The notes under the pieces were generated by a model, which searched no databases, was not told the DNA's origin, and was given only the letters and a program-made list of their open reading frames with translations. From the NCBI GenBank assembly GCA_963819475.1, contig CAWFWE010000004.1, forward strand, positions 310,001-374,000: DNA of 64,000 nucleotides. Direction: 5' to 3'. Shown in pieces: positions 1 through 7,724 of this stretch (the stretch's first letter is position 1; every line of letters begins with the position of its first letter). The translations under genes and the position numbers were made by a program. The DNA is from DASUAS01 sp963819475. GTDB taxonomy: Bacteria > Actinomycetota > Acidimicrobiia > IMCC26256 > DASPTH01.

Positions 1-665
1 GCCTCGCGGATCGCCGCCTTGCAGGCCTTCACGGTGAGCGGCGCGTTGCCGGCGATGGTCGCCGCCAGCTCGCGCACGGTGGCCTCCAGCTCGTCGACGG
101 GCACCACGCGGTTGACGAGCCCGATGCGCAGCGCCTCGTCGGCCTCCAGCCGCCGGGCCGAGAAGAGGATCTCCGCCGCCCACGCCGGCCCGACCAGGGC
201 CATGAGCTCCTCCACCCCGCCGTAGCCCAGGCCGAGCTTGGCCGCGGGGACGCCGAACTGGCTGCCCTCCGCGGCGATGCGGATGTCGGTCTTCATCGCG
301 GTGAGCAGCCCGCCACCGATGCAGTACCCGCGGATCATGGCGATGATCGGCGTGTCGATCAGGCGCCACGAGCCCCATGCCCGGGCCAGCGCGTCGTCGT
401 AGTCGGCGCGGGCGGCGACGGTGGTGCGCTTGTCGGAGAACTCGGAGATGTCGGCGCCCGAGACGAACGCCCGGTCCCCCGCGCCCCGCACGACGATCAC
501 GTGCACCTCGGGATCCTGGGCGAACGCCCCCAGGATGCGCGGCACCGCGATCTGCATGTCGTACGACATCGCGTTCAGCCGCGCCGGATTGTTGTACGTC
601 ATCCATCCGATGCCGTCCTCCACGTGGGCCAGCATCTTGTCGGTACCGGTGTCGATGGTGGTCAT
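1..665 (-). CDS. Enoyl-CoA hydratase/isomerase family protein (3' end outside window)
   Basis: This is a crotonase-fold acyl-CoA enzyme, probably hydrating or isomerising an enoyl-CoA. The translation from ATG at 665 shows the family landmarks: an oxyanion-hole stretch FVSGADISEF at about residues 67-76, and a GYCIGGGL segment followed by DIRIAAEGSQFGVPAAKLGL, typical of crotonases. Its ATG overlaps the TGA of the upstream CoA-transferase gene (ATGA at 662-665), so the two are translationally coupled and probably work on the same acyl-CoA. The reading frame is open to the window edge, so the C-terminus is missing. The substrate cannot be told from sequence. Confidence 0.9.
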   Translation of the reverse strand, partial: MTTIDTGTDKMLAHVEDGIGWMTYNNPARLNAMSYDMQIAVPRILGAFAQDPEVHVIVVRGAGDRAFVSGADISEFSDKRTTVAARADYDDALARAWGSWRLIDTPIIAMIRGYCIGGGLLTAMKTDIRIAAEGSQFGVPAAKLGLGYGGVEELMALVGPAWAAEILFSARRLEADEALRIGLVNRVVPVDELEATVRELAATIAGNAPLTVKACKAAIRE

Positions 666-1879
666 CCCTCGTGCTCCTGCGTACGGGGCGCGCGGCTGCC
701 GACCGCGCCAGTGGCGTGCAACTCGTCGATCTCGGCGGGTTCGTATCCGAGCTCGGCGAGCACGTCACGCGTGTGCGCGCCGTCGGCGGGCGGACCCGAG
801 CGGATGCGCGCCGGGGTCTCGCTGAACGTCAGCGGCGGCCGGAGCACGTCGATGTCGCCGCGCGTCGGGTGCTCGACCCGCCGGGTCAGGTGCAGGTGCT
901 CCACCTGGTGGTCGGCGAACACCTCGTCGACACGGAGCACCGGTCCGCATGGCACCGACGCCGCCAGCCGTTCCACCCATTCGGACGTCGTGCGGGTGCC
1001 GAGCAGCCGGGCGATGTCGGCGTCGAGCTCCGCCCGGTGCGCGAGGCGCGACGCGAAGTCGGCGTAGCGCGGATCGTCGGCGAGCGCGGGTTCCCCGAGG
1101 AGCGCGCAGAACGCGCCGAAGTCGCGCAGGGCGGAGACGTTCAGGTAGCCGTCGGCCGTCGGATACGCGCCCATCGGCACCATCGTCGGGTGCTGGTTGC
1201 CCTCCTGTGCCGGCACTTCGCCGTCGATGAGCCAGCGCGTGGCCTGGAAGTCCATGAAGCTCACCATCGCCTCGAGCAGCGATGTGTGCACCCACTGCCC
1301 GCGACCGGTGCGATCGCGCGCGATGAGCGCTGCGAGCACGCCCTGCGTGAGCAGCGTCCCGGCCGCAGTGTCGGAGACCGCGATCCCCACCCGCCACGGT
1401 CCCGATCCCGGGGGCCCGGTGACGCTCATGAGCCCACCGAGCCCCTGCGCGATCTGGTCGACGCCGGGGCGGTCGGCATAGGGCCCGCTCTGGCCGAACC
1501 CGGAGATCGACGCGTAGACGACTCGGCGATTGACGGCCCACACCGCGTCGGGCTCGATGCCGAGGCGGTACTTCACGCCGGGGCGGAAGTTCTCCACCAC
1601 CACGTCGGCCCGCTCGACCAGGCGGAAGAACACCGCGCGGCCCCCGTCGGTGGTGAGGTCGACGGCGACCGAGCGCTTGTTGCGATGGAGGTTGGCGCCG
1701 TCGGCGCCGAGCGACGAGAAGGCCCCGCCACCGAGGGGGCTCTGCAGCGCGACGGCCTCGGCGCCGAGATCGGTGAGCTGCCGGACGCACGTCGGGCCCG
1801 CGCGCGCCCGGGTGAGGTCGAGCACGCGGATGCCGGCGAGCGGCCCGGCGACGCCGTCGTCGGGCTCGGTGTAGGTCAC
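662..1879 (-). CDS. CaiB/BaiF family CoA transferase
   Basis: A 405-residue class III CoA transferase, which moves CoA between carboxylic acids in the cytoplasm. The N-terminus carries GPLAGIRVLDLTRARAGP, and residues 93-110 carry the family signature VVVENFRPGVKYRLGI. Asp141 in PGVDQIAQGLGGLM fits the conserved catalytic aspartate that forms the acyl anhydride. Length is normal for the family. The start is GTG. The stop overlaps the start of the downstream enoyl-CoA hydratase by 4 bp, which suggests a two-step acyl-CoA pathway such as carboxylic acid activation followed by hydration. The actual acid is unknown. Confidence 0.92.
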   Translation of the reverse strand: MTYTEPDDGVAGPLAGIRVLDLTRARAGPTCVRQLTDLGAEAVALQSPLGGGAFSSLGADGANLHRNKRSVAVDLTTDGGRAVFFRLVERADVVVENFRPGVKYRLGIEPDAVWAVNRRVVYASISGFGQSGPYADRPGVDQIAQGLGGLMSVTGPPGSGPWRVGIAVSDTAAGTLLTQGVLAALIARDRTGRGQWVHTSLLEAMVSFMDFQATRWLIDGEVPAQEGNQHPTMVPMGAYPTADGYLNVSALRDFGAFCALLGEPALADDPRYADFASRLAHRAELDADIARLLGTRTTSEWVERLAASVPCGPVLRVDEVFADHQVEHLHLTRRVEHPTRGDIDVLRPPLTFSETPARIRSGPPADGAHTRDVLAELGYEPAEIDELHATGAVGSRAPRTQEHEG

Positions 1880-1922
1880 CGGACCGGGGCGGTCTCGACG
1901 CGGTACCGGCCCGAGGGCCCGG

Positions 1923-2213
1923 TCACATCGACAGCGACGCGATGCCGGCGATCATCACGACGAACCCGAGCACCAGGTAGCCGATGGTGCGGCCGATCGG
2001 CGCCTGCGCCAGCTCCCGGCGCGCCGAGGGCTTGGCGGGCGAGCGCACCGGGCTGCCGGGCCGGCCCCGTTCGACGGTGCGGGCCGACACGCGGTCGGCG
2101 TCGCGGCCCCGGCGCAGGAGCGCGTACAGGTTGCCGAAGAACAACGCGGCACCCATCGCGGCGATCAGCTCGCGGAGGACCTCGTCGTAGAAGCTGCCGA
2201 GCACGGGATGCAC
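1923..2213 (-). CDS. Small membrane protein of unknown function
   Basis: A 96-residue protein that I do not recognise. It has a hydrophobic segment near residues 14-34 (ELIAAMGAALFFGNLYALL), a basic Arg/Ser/Pro-rich middle (RGRDADRV..RRELAQAPIGR), and a second hydrophobic segment at the C-terminus (TIGYLVLGFVVMIAGIASL). This predicts two membrane spans with a positive, presumably cytoplasmic, loop. It lies between the DUF2269-like membrane gene and the CoA transferase on the same strand. The GTG start is uncertain because no clear ribosome binding site precedes it. Confidence 0.6.
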   Translation of the reverse strand: MHPVLGSFYDEVLRELIAAMGAALFFGNLYALLRRGRDADRVSARTVERGRPGSPVRSPAKPSARRELAQAPIGRTIGYLVLGFVVMIAGIASLSM

Positions 2214-2261
2214 GAGGTCATCGTACGGCGCGGTCCCGGCGTGCTGCCCTTCGGGCCCGGC

Positions 2262-2798
2262 TCAGATGCCCGGCTTCCACACCATGAGGAAGAGGACCGC
2301 GATCATCAGCAGGTCGAGGACGGGGCCGACCACGCCGAGCTTCTGGCCGAGGGCCTGCATCTCGACTGCCTGCGGCGGCGGCCCGGGCGCGGCGCCCGCA
2401 GGAGGTGGACCGGCCGCCACCAGCTCGCGCATGAGCGCGCCCATCCGCCTCACCGTCGGCATGAGCACGCCGTGCGACAGGCCGATGCCGATGATGTAGA
2501 GCACGACCGAGAGCCACACCCACGTCTGGGAGAACTTCCACACCGAGTCGCTGAGACCGAGCACCGCGAACCCGAACAGGAACACGGCGTAGATGAAGTA
2601 CTCGCCGATCTTCGAGACCGTCTCGTTCGCCTCGAAGATCGCCAGCGCCTCGTTCGGGCGCCCCGCCTGCAGGCGCGCCCTCATCTGGGCGCCGTACAGG
2701 CCGTTGAGGAACACCGCGCCGAAGCCGACGATGGCGCACAGGATGTGCAGCACGAGACAGAACTTGTACAGACCGTCGTCGAACGCCGCCAGCACCAC
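2262..2798 (-). CDS. DUF2269-like integral membrane protein
   Basis: A 178-residue protein with four predicted membrane spans: FCLVLHILCAIVGFGAVFLNG near the N-terminus, YFIYAVFLFGFAVLGL, TWVWLSVVLYIIGIGLSHGV, and a C-terminal PVLDLLMIAVLFLMVWKP. The first span with a LHIL..GFG motif resembles the DUF2269 family of uncharacterised bacterial membrane proteins. A short Pro/Ala/Gly-rich loop separates spans three and four. The function of the family is not known to me. The gene starts the minus-strand run toward the CoA-transferase pair and is divergent from nucS. Confidence 0.7.
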   Translation of the reverse strand: MVLAAFDDGLYKFCLVLHILCAIVGFGAVFLNGLYGAQMRARLQAGRPNEALAIFEANETVSKIGEYFIYAVFLFGFAVLGLSDSVWKFSQTWVWLSVVLYIIGIGLSHGVLMPTVRRMGALMRELVAAGPPPAGAAPGPPPQAVEMQALGQKLGVVGPVLDLLMIAVLFLMVWKPGI

Positions 2799-2838
2799 GA
2801 TGCCTGCACCTCCTGGGGAGCGAACCGGGTGATGCTAC

Positions 2839-2883
2839 GCCGCACACCGTGGTGCGGCACGGACCTGTGCTACAACGCGAGGC
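2839..2883 (+). promoter_or_regulatory. Probable nucS promoter with embedded hairpin, leaderless transcript likely
   Basis: A 7-bp perfect inverted repeat (GCCGCAC at 2839-2845 with GTGCGGC at 2852-2858) is followed by an extended -10-like TGTGCTACAAC with TACAAC at 2871-2876. The nucS ATG is at 2884, so transcription from this -10 would start at or next to the A of the ATG and give a leaderless mRNA. No Shine-Dalgarno sequence is present, which agrees. The hairpin sits between the -10 and the expected -35 and could be an operator. This is inference from spacing only. Confidence 0.4.
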
Positions 2884-3543
2884 ATGCGGGTGCTCGTCGC
2901 CAACTGCTCGGTGGAGTACGAGGGGCGCCTCGGCGCGCACCTGCCGCCGGCGCCGCGCCTCGTGATCCTCAAGGCCGACGGCTCACTCGCGGTACACGCC
3001 GACGCCAAGGCGTACAAGCCGCTCAACTGGATGAGCCCCCCGTGCACCGTGCGCGAGGAGGACGGCCGGCTGGTCGCGACGAACCCGTCGGGGGAACGAT
3101 TGTGCGTGGAGCTGCACGAGGTGCTGCACGACGCGACCTTCGAGCTCGGCGACGACCCGGGGTTGGCCAAGGACGGTGTCGAGGCCGAGCTGCAGGAGCT
3201 GCTGGCCAAGCGCGTCGCCGCGCTGCGTGACGACCTCCGGCTGGTGCGGCGTGAGTACCCGACCGACATCGGGCCGGTCGACCTCCTGTGCCGCGACGCC
3301 GACGACCGCGCGGTCGTGGTCGAGGTGAAGCGCGTGGGCGAGATCGCAGGCGTCGAGCAGCTGCTCCGCTACCAGGAGCGCCTCGACCTCGACCCGAGCC
3401 TGACCCCGACGATCGGGATGTTCGTGGCAACCCGGATCAAGCCGCAGGCGAAGGTGTTCGCCGCGAGCCGGGGGGTGGTGTGCGTGGAGATCGACCTCGA
3501 AGAGCTGCGCGCGGGCGCGCCGCTCGACCTCCGTCTGTTCTGA
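2884..3543 (+). CDS. nucS: Mismatch-specific endonuclease NucS/EndoMS
   Basis: A 219-residue cytoplasmic endonuclease that cuts both strands at base mismatches. In actinobacteria and some archaea it provides the mismatch repair that MutS/MutL provide elsewhere. The catalytic nuclease motif is intact: Asp133 in GPVDLLCRD and Glu147-x-Lys149 in VEVKR. The N-terminal domain begins MRVLVANCSVEYEGRL as in the family. The C-terminus is LDLRLF, which looks like a sliding-clamp binding motif, in keeping with known clamp-dependent activation of the family. Length is typical. It is divergently transcribed from the DUF2269-like gene and reads alone. Confidence 0.95.
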   Translation: MRVLVANCSVEYEGRLGAHLPPAPRLVILKADGSLAVHADAKAYKPLNWMSPPCTVREEDGRLVATNPSGERLCVELHEVLHDATFELGDDPGLAKDGVEAELQELLAKRVAALRDDLRLVRREYPTDIGPVDLLCRDADDRAVVVEVKRVGEIAGVEQLLRYQERLDLDPSLTPTIGMFVATRIKPQAKVFAASRGVVCVEIDLEELRAGAPLDLRLF

Positions 3544-3544
3544 T

Positions 3545-3597
3545 GGAGATGCAGCGGAGGCGTGGCCGGAGGCCGGGACGCCGCAGCGGAATCGACC
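3545..3597 (-). repeat. Remote inverted copy of the 53-bp repeat found at 19 kb
   Basis: Read on the minus strand, this 53-bp stretch aligns without gaps to the two 53-bp repeat units at 19066-19118 and 19137-19189, with 7 mismatches by my count. It fills the short gap between nucS and the next gene. The shared ends are GGTCGATTCCGC and CATCTCC. Being intergenic and present at two distant loci in opposite orientation, it behaves like a small dispersed repetitive element. Confidence 0.7.
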
Positions 3598-3612
3598 GGA
3601 GCTGAGGCGACC

Positions 3613-4191
3613 GTGCGGCGGACCGCGCAACGCACCTCCAGCACCGTGGTCGCCGTCGTGGGAACGGGCGCGGCCGAATGCGTCGAGCGTCTGGGCCAGG
3701 CCGTGAACGTCGTGCCGGTGACGCTCGACGCCGACGAGCCGCCGCTGGACCGCGCGGTGAGCGCGTGGGCCGACGCGGCGCGGGCCCACTCCCCGTACTT
3801 CGTGCACGATGCCGATCCGCTCGGCGCGGTCGCCGACGCGTGGGTGCGGCGCTTCGACTCGGAGGGCCCGGTCGGCGAGCTCGAAGTGGCGGTGGCCGAG
3901 ACCCTCGCGCGCTGGCGGGTCGGCTCGATCGAGCTCCCCGACTACTACCTCGTGCTCGACGCGGAGACCTGGGGTGCAACCCGTCGCCACTGGTACCTCG
4001 GGGTCCTGCACTCGAAGGCGCCGACGCGGGTGGTACCGGTGCCCGATCCCGACGCCGCCGCGCGCATGCTCCCGCGCCTGGGCGCGGGAGCATGGTGGCC
4101 CGACCTCGACGACCTGCTCGGGGGGATCGAGCGGATCGTCCCGGATCAGCTGGTACCGGCGTCGGCCGGGTCCTCCGCCAGCAGCGCGTAG
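3613..4191 (+). CDS. Conserved hypothetical protein
   Basis: A 192-residue protein that I do not recognise. GTG at 3613 is chosen because GAGG lies five bases upstream; an in-frame GTG at 3562 would run into the repeat element. The sequence starts with a hydrophobic strand (STVVAVVGTG) and later has SPYFVHDADPLGAVADAWVRRF, then PDYYLVLDAETW and RHWYLGVLHSKAPTRVVPVP, which suggests a folded cytoplasmic alpha/beta protein without signal peptide or membrane span. The last 46 bp overlap convergently with the 3' end of the PadR gene. No function can be assigned. Confidence 0.6.
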   Translation: MRRTAQRTSSTVVAVVGTGAAECVERLGQAVNVVPVTLDADEPPLDRAVSAWADAARAHSPYFVHDADPLGAVADAWVRRFDSEGPVGELEVAVAETLARWRVGSIELPDYYLVLDAETWGATRRHWYLGVLHSKAPTRVVPVPDPDAAARMLPRLGAGAWWPDLDDLLGGIERIVPDQLVPASAGSSASSA

Positions 4192-4718
4192 AGCTTGCGC
4201 CGCGTCTCGGCGAGGATCTCGACCGCCGCGGTCTGTTGCTCGGGGGTGCCGGCCAACGCCACCTGGCGCGCCGCCACCGCGATCGGGCCGAGCGAGTCGC
4301 GCAGCCGGAACTGCGTCGGGTCGATGCCCTCGGTCACGTCGTCCCACGGCTTGCGGTCGCCGGCCTTCGCGGCTTCCTCGCGACCGGACTCGGTCAACGC
4401 GAAGAGGCGCTTGCCGCCGGCGGCGTCGGCGATGACGAGACCCTGGTCCTCGAGCAGCTGCAGCGCGGGGTAGACCGCACCGGGACTCGGCCGCCACATG
4501 CCGTCGGTCCGCTCCTCGAGCTCCTGGATCATCTCGTACCCGTGCATCGGGCGCTCGGTGAGGAGGGCGAGGGCGGCGGCGCGCACGTCGCCGCGGCGGG
4601 CCCGGCGGCCGGGGCCACCGCGCCGTCCGCGTCGACCGCCACCGAACCCGAAGTGCTCGGGCGGGCCGTCCCAGCGGTGTCGTTCACGGGATTCGGGGTT
4701 CTGGTTCTTGGTTCGCAT
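4146..4718 (-). CDS. PadR family transcriptional regulator
   Basis: A 190-residue DNA-binding regulator. A Gly/Arg-rich N-terminal extension (about residues 22-43) precedes a PadR winged helix: AALALLTERPMHGYEMIQELEERTDGMW..SPGAVYPALQLLEDQGLV, then the wing GGKRLFALTESGREE. PadR proteins usually repress transporter or stress genes and their own promoter. The C-terminal helices would dimerise. It is divergent from the TrmO-like gene; the intergenic region contains a palindrome and a GATATATC element also seen before the second PadR gene in this window. The target is unknown. Confidence 0.85.
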   Translation of the reverse strand: MRTKNQNPESRERHRWDGPPEHFGFGGGRRGRRGGPGRRARRGDVRAAALALLTERPMHGYEMIQELEERTDGMWRPSPGAVYPALQLLEDQGLVIADAAGGKRLFALTESGREEAAKAGDRKPWDDVTEGIDPTQFRLRDSLGPIAVAARQVALAGTPEQQTAAVEILAETRRKLYALLAEDPADAGTS

Positions 4719-4751
4719 CGTTGTACCGTCCTTCTGAGAAGTGTCTCGTTA

Positions 4752-4776
4752 CTTACGAGTGACATCACGATATATC
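4752..4776. promoter_or_regulatory. Candidate PadR operator and promoter
   Basis: Upstream of the PadR start, the minus strand reads a TATATC-type -10 preceded by TTGCAT about 15 bp away, and then CTCGTAAGTAACGAG, whose arms CTCGT and ACGAG form an inverted repeat. The sequence CGATATATC at the -10 recurs in the palindromes in front of the other PadR gene at 19.7 kb. This suggests autoregulation through a similar operator, as is common for PadR proteins. Inference only. Confidence 0.35.
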
Positions 4777-4827
4777 TTTGACTGTCGCAATGCAAGCCCC
4801 GTCCGCGACCGGTGACAGGATCGGCCC

Positions 4828-5298
4828 ATGACCAACGGCAACCAGTGGACGGTCCGCCGGATCGGGACGGTCTCGTCGCCCCGGGCGGAGGCGCTCGACG
4901 ACGACTGGGGAGGTGTCACCGCGACGATCGCCCTCGACCCGCCCTACGACGAGCGGTCGCTCGCGGGCCTCGACGGGTTCAGCCACGTCGAGATCGTGTT
5001 CCTCTTCGACCGGGTGCCACCCGACCGCGTGCACCACCACGCCCGCCGCCCGCGGGGCAACCCGGCGTGGCCGGAGGTGGGGATCTTCGCCCAACGGGCC
5101 AAGGACCGGCCCAACCGGCTCGGCCTCTGCACCTGTGAGCTGGTGGCGGTCGGCGGCGCGTCGATCGTGGTGCGCGGCCTCGACGCGATCGACGGCACGC
5201 CGGTGCTCGACGTGAAGCCCTTCATGACGGAGTTCGCGCCGCGCGGGGCGGTGCGCCAACCGGCGTGGTCCCACGAGCTCATGGCCGGCTACTGGTGA
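4828..5298 (+). CDS. TrmO/TsaA-like tRNA N6-threonylcarbamoyladenosine methyltransferase family protein
   Basis: A 156-residue protein of the TsaA-like (UPF0066) fold. Family members use S-adenosylmethionine to N6-methylate t6A at position 37 of tRNA-Thr. The hallmark stretches are RRIGTVSSPR at the N-terminus, LAGLDGFSHVEIVFLFDR, IFAQRAKDRPNRLGLCTCEL with the conserved RPN(R/P)(L/I)G core, and LDAIDGTPVLDVKPFM. The protein is the short actinobacterial form with only the core domain. The start ATG lies after AGGAT. It is divergent from the PadR gene. TrmO activity itself is family knowledge and not proven by sequence. Confidence 0.8.
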   Translation: MTNGNQWTVRRIGTVSSPRAEALDDDWGGVTATIALDPPYDERSLAGLDGFSHVEIVFLFDRVPPDRVHHHARRPRGNPAWPEVGIFAQRAKDRPNRLGLCTCELVAVGGASIVVRGLDAIDGTPVLDVKPFMTEFAPRGAVRQPAWSHELMAGYW

Positions 5299-5359
5299 CG
5301 GGCGCCGCTCGTTCGCCGCGTTCGGCGCGGCGCGCCGGGCCACTCGGGCCGCACTCTGC

Positions 5360-6730
5360 TCACTCGTGCGCCATGTTGACGAACTCGGCGCGCTCGGGCC
5401 GGAACACGAGGCGCGCGGTGCCCGTGGGCCCGTTCCTGTGCTTGGCGATGATGATCTCGGCGAGCGCGCGATCGTCGGACTCGGGGTTGTAGACCTCGTC
5501 GCGGTAGATGAAGGCCACGACGTCGGCGTCCTGCTCCAGGCCCCCCGACTCACGCAGGTCGGCGAGCATCGGGCGCTTGTCCTGCCGGTACTCGAGCTGG
5601 CGGTTGAGCTGCGACAGCGCGATCACCGGGCACTCGAGCTCGCGGGCCAGGATCTTCAACCCGCGGGAGATCTCCGACACCTCCACCTGGCGGTTCTCGG
5701 CGGCGCGCCGACCGGTGCTGCTCGGCGTCATGAGCTGGATGTAGTCGACCACCACCAGGCCGAGGTCGCCATGGCGGGCGCGCAGGCGCCGCGCCTTCGC
5801 CCGCATCTCCATGACCGTGCAGTGCGGATTGTCGTCGATGTGCAACTGCGCCTCGGCCAGGCGCCCCACTGCGTGGCTGATCTTGCCCCAGTCGGGCTCG
5901 GTGAGCTTCGCCGTCCACAGACGCGTGGCGTCGACACCCGCCTCCATGGCCAGGAGGCGCTTGGTGAGCTCGAGCGCACCCATCTCCATCGAGAAGAAGA
6001 CGACCGGCCGACCGGTCTGGGTCGCCACGTTGCGGGCCATGCCCAGCGCCAGGCTGGTCTTCCCCATGCCGGGGCGGGCCGCCAGGATCACGAGGTTGGA
6101 ACGCTGCAGGCCGTGCAGCTTCTTGTCGACCTCGTCGTACCCGGTGGGCACGCCCACGAGGTCGCTGTCGTCGCCGTAGCGCGCCTCGAGCTCGTCGAGC
6201 GTCTCCTGGAGCGCGTCGCGGATGCCGACCATCGTGTCGGACACGCGCCGCTCGGCGACCTCGAACACGAGCGCCTCGGCGCGGTCGAGGGTCTCGGTGA
6301 CGTCGTCGGACGTGTCGTAGCCCATCTCGGCGATGTCGCCGGCCACGCCGATGAGGCGGCGCAGCAGTGCGAGCTCGTTGACGATGCGCGCGTAGTGCCC
6401 CGCGTTCGCGGACGCCGGCGTGTTGGCCTGGATCAGCAGCAGCGCGGCGCGACCGCCGATGCCGTCGAGCAGGTCGGCGCGGCGGAGCTCCTCGGCGACG
6501 GTGACCGGATCGGCGGGCTCGCCCTGGCCGTGCAGCGACTGGATCGCCTCGTAGATGTGACCGTGCGCCGGCTTGTAGAAGTCGCTGCTCTCGACGTGAG
6601 CCTCGACCGCCGCGGTGATGGCGTCGCGCGAGAGGAGCATGGCGCCGAGCAGCGACTCCTCCGCCTCGAGGTTGTGCGGCGGCACGCGCCCGCTCGCGCG
6701 CCGACGCACCGATTCGATGGTCTGGACCAC
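5360..6730 (-). CDS. dnaB: Replicative DNA helicase DnaB
   Basis: The replicative helicase, a homohexamer that unwinds DNA ahead of the fork, about 456 residues. It begins with the DnaB N-terminal domain (RVPPHNLEAEESLLGAMLL). The RecA-like domain shows Walker A ARPGMGKTS, a Walker B-type LVVVDYIQLM and the DnaB motif LRESGGLEQDADVV. No intein is present, unlike mycobacterial DnaB. GTG at 6730 is chosen because GGAG lies five bases upstream; GTG at 6742 with GAGG upstream is an alternative, and the frame stays open further upstream without a convincing start. In related actinobacteria dnaB also lies near rplI, rpsR, ssb and rpsF; here it is about 9 kb away. Confidence 0.95.
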   Translation of the reverse strand: MVQTIESVRRRASGRVPPHNLEAEESLLGAMLLSRDAITAAVEAHVESSDFYKPAHGHIYEAIQSLHGQGEPADPVTVAEELRRADLLDGIGGRAALLLIQANTPASANAGHYARIVNELALLRRLIGVAGDIAEMGYDTSDDVTETLDRAEALVFEVAERRVSDTMVGIRDALQETLDELEARYGDDSDLVGVPTGYDEVDKKLHGLQRSNLVILAARPGMGKTSLALGMARNVATQTGRPVVFFSMEMGALELTKRLLAMEAGVDATRLWTAKLTEPDWGKISHAVGRLAEAQLHIDDNPHCTVMEMRAKARRLRARHGDLGLVVVDYIQLMTPSSTGRRAAENRQVEVSEISRGLKILARELECPVIALSQLNRQLEYRQDKRPMLADLRESGGLEQDADVVAFIYRDEVYNPESDDRALAEIIIAKHRNGPTGTARLVFRPERAEFVNMAHE

Positions 6731-7116
6731 TGCCTCTCCCACTTCGCCCTCTAAGCCCGGACCGCATTCTGCGGCTCGTGGCGCGTCTTTGGAAGGGGCA
6801 CAAGGTTGTGGGCGTCGTGGGGACAACCCGCTCCCGTATCCACAGGGTTGTGGGCGAGTGACATCGGCACCCGTCGAACACTGCACCCGGGGTACGACAC
6901 TGATCGAGCGGTCGGGAAGCGCTTCACCACCAACGACCAGCCACTCCGCGAAGGATCGCCCCGGTGGGATCTCGCACGAACGACGGCGCTTCGCCGGGCA
7001 ACTTGTCCACAGGCACCGGGCCGGACCTCGTGCACCGGCGCCCGCGAGCGGGAGCAAAAAAAGTCGAGCCGGCGGACGGCGCCGCCAGTGCAGCCGAACC
7101 GCTCGCCGACGAACGC
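6731..7116. promoter_or_regulatory. dnaB upstream region with DnaA-box-like sites
   Basis: This gene-free stretch upstream of dnaB contains an exact high-G+C-type DnaA box TTGTCCACA at 7003-7011 and an 8-of-9 match GTATCCACA at 6836-6844. Two copies of GGTTGTGGGCG flank a GGGGACAACCC sequence between about 6805 and 6855. I see no coding sequence or RNA gene here. DnaA may bind and regulate dnaB, or the boxes may titrate DnaA; both are inference. Confidence 0.4.
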
Positions 7117-7148
7117 GAGTAGCCCCCGCGCGTGGGCGGGGGCTACTC
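7117..7148 (-). terminator. Strong stem-loop terminator after the SHOCT protein gene
   Basis: A perfect 13-bp inverted repeat (GAGTAGCCCCCGC at 7117-7129 and GCGGGGGCTACTC at 7136-7148) with a 6-base loop lies about 20 bp downstream of the stop of the minus-strand gene that ends at 7168. No T tract follows, as is usual in high-G+C actinobacteria. Confidence 0.8.
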
Positions 7149-7167
7149 GGAGATCTGAGCGGATCCC

Positions 7168-7569
7168 TCAGCCGCTGAGGGCCTTCGCCTTCGCGGTCTC
7201 GAACTCGGCGTCGCTGATCACGCCCTGCGCCTTGAGATCGGCGAGGCGCTGCAGCTCGTCGGCCGTGCTCGGCGTGGTGCCGGCGGCCTGCTGGATGTAC
7301 TGCTTGGCAGCGGCATCCTGGGCGGCGGCGGCCTCCTGCGCGTGCTCGGCCATCTTGTGGCCGCGGACGATCAGGTAGAGCAGCACGCCGAGGTACGGCA
7401 GGATGATGATGCCGATGACCCAGGCCGCCTTCGCCCACCCGGACAGATCGTGGCTGCGGAACAGGTCGCTGAAGACCACGATCAGCAGCCAGATCCAGAT
7501 GAAGAACAGGAAGAACCAGAGCATCGACAGGAAGACCTGGCCGGTGCCGAAGTCGGACGCGAGAGGCAT
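7168..7569 (-). CDS. PLDc_N and SHOCT domain membrane protein
   Basis: A 133-residue protein. ATG at 7569 is chosen over the longer frame because GAGGAG precedes it at ideal distance. Residues 9-70 hold two membrane spans (FLSMLWFFLFFIWIWLLIVVF and WVIGIIILPYLGVLLYLIV), matching the PLDc_N (phospholipase D-nuclease N-terminal) membrane module, which has no nuclease activity itself. A charged Ala/Gln-rich linker follows. The C-terminus is a SHOCT motif (DELQRLADLKAQGVISDAEFETAKAKAL), a short domain thought to help oligomerisation. The gene stands alone with its own terminator. Its role is unknown. Confidence 0.8.
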   Translation of the reverse strand: MPLASDFGTGQVFLSMLWFFLFFIWIWLLIVVFSDLFRSHDLSGWAKAAWVIGIIILPYLGVLLYLIVRGHKMAEHAQEAAAAQDAAAKQYIQQAAGTTPSTADELQRLADLKAQGVISDAEFETAKAKALSG

Positions 7570-7724
7570 GTCTTCTCCTCGAGAGGTCAACGGTCGAGAG
7601 TGAGGCTACGCCGACCCCTCCGGTGACGGCCTCCCCCAATCAGGGTGAAACTACGTCACCACAGGGGCCCGCGCCAGGATGGTACGAGACCGCCCGGTGA
7701 CGGCCGCGCGTGGCAGGGTGGGTG

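Noticed and set aside
377..2287. A 636-codon plus-strand open frame
   Set aside because: It is the antisense of the CoA transferase and membrane protein genes, very rich in Arg/Pro/Ala, with no domain. High G+C keeps antisense frames open.
6731..7639. Upstream extension of the dnaB frame to about 759 residues
   Set aside because: The extra part is Arg/Pro-rich, runs through the terminator and antisense to the SHOCT gene, and has no start signal. DnaB homology begins near the chosen start.
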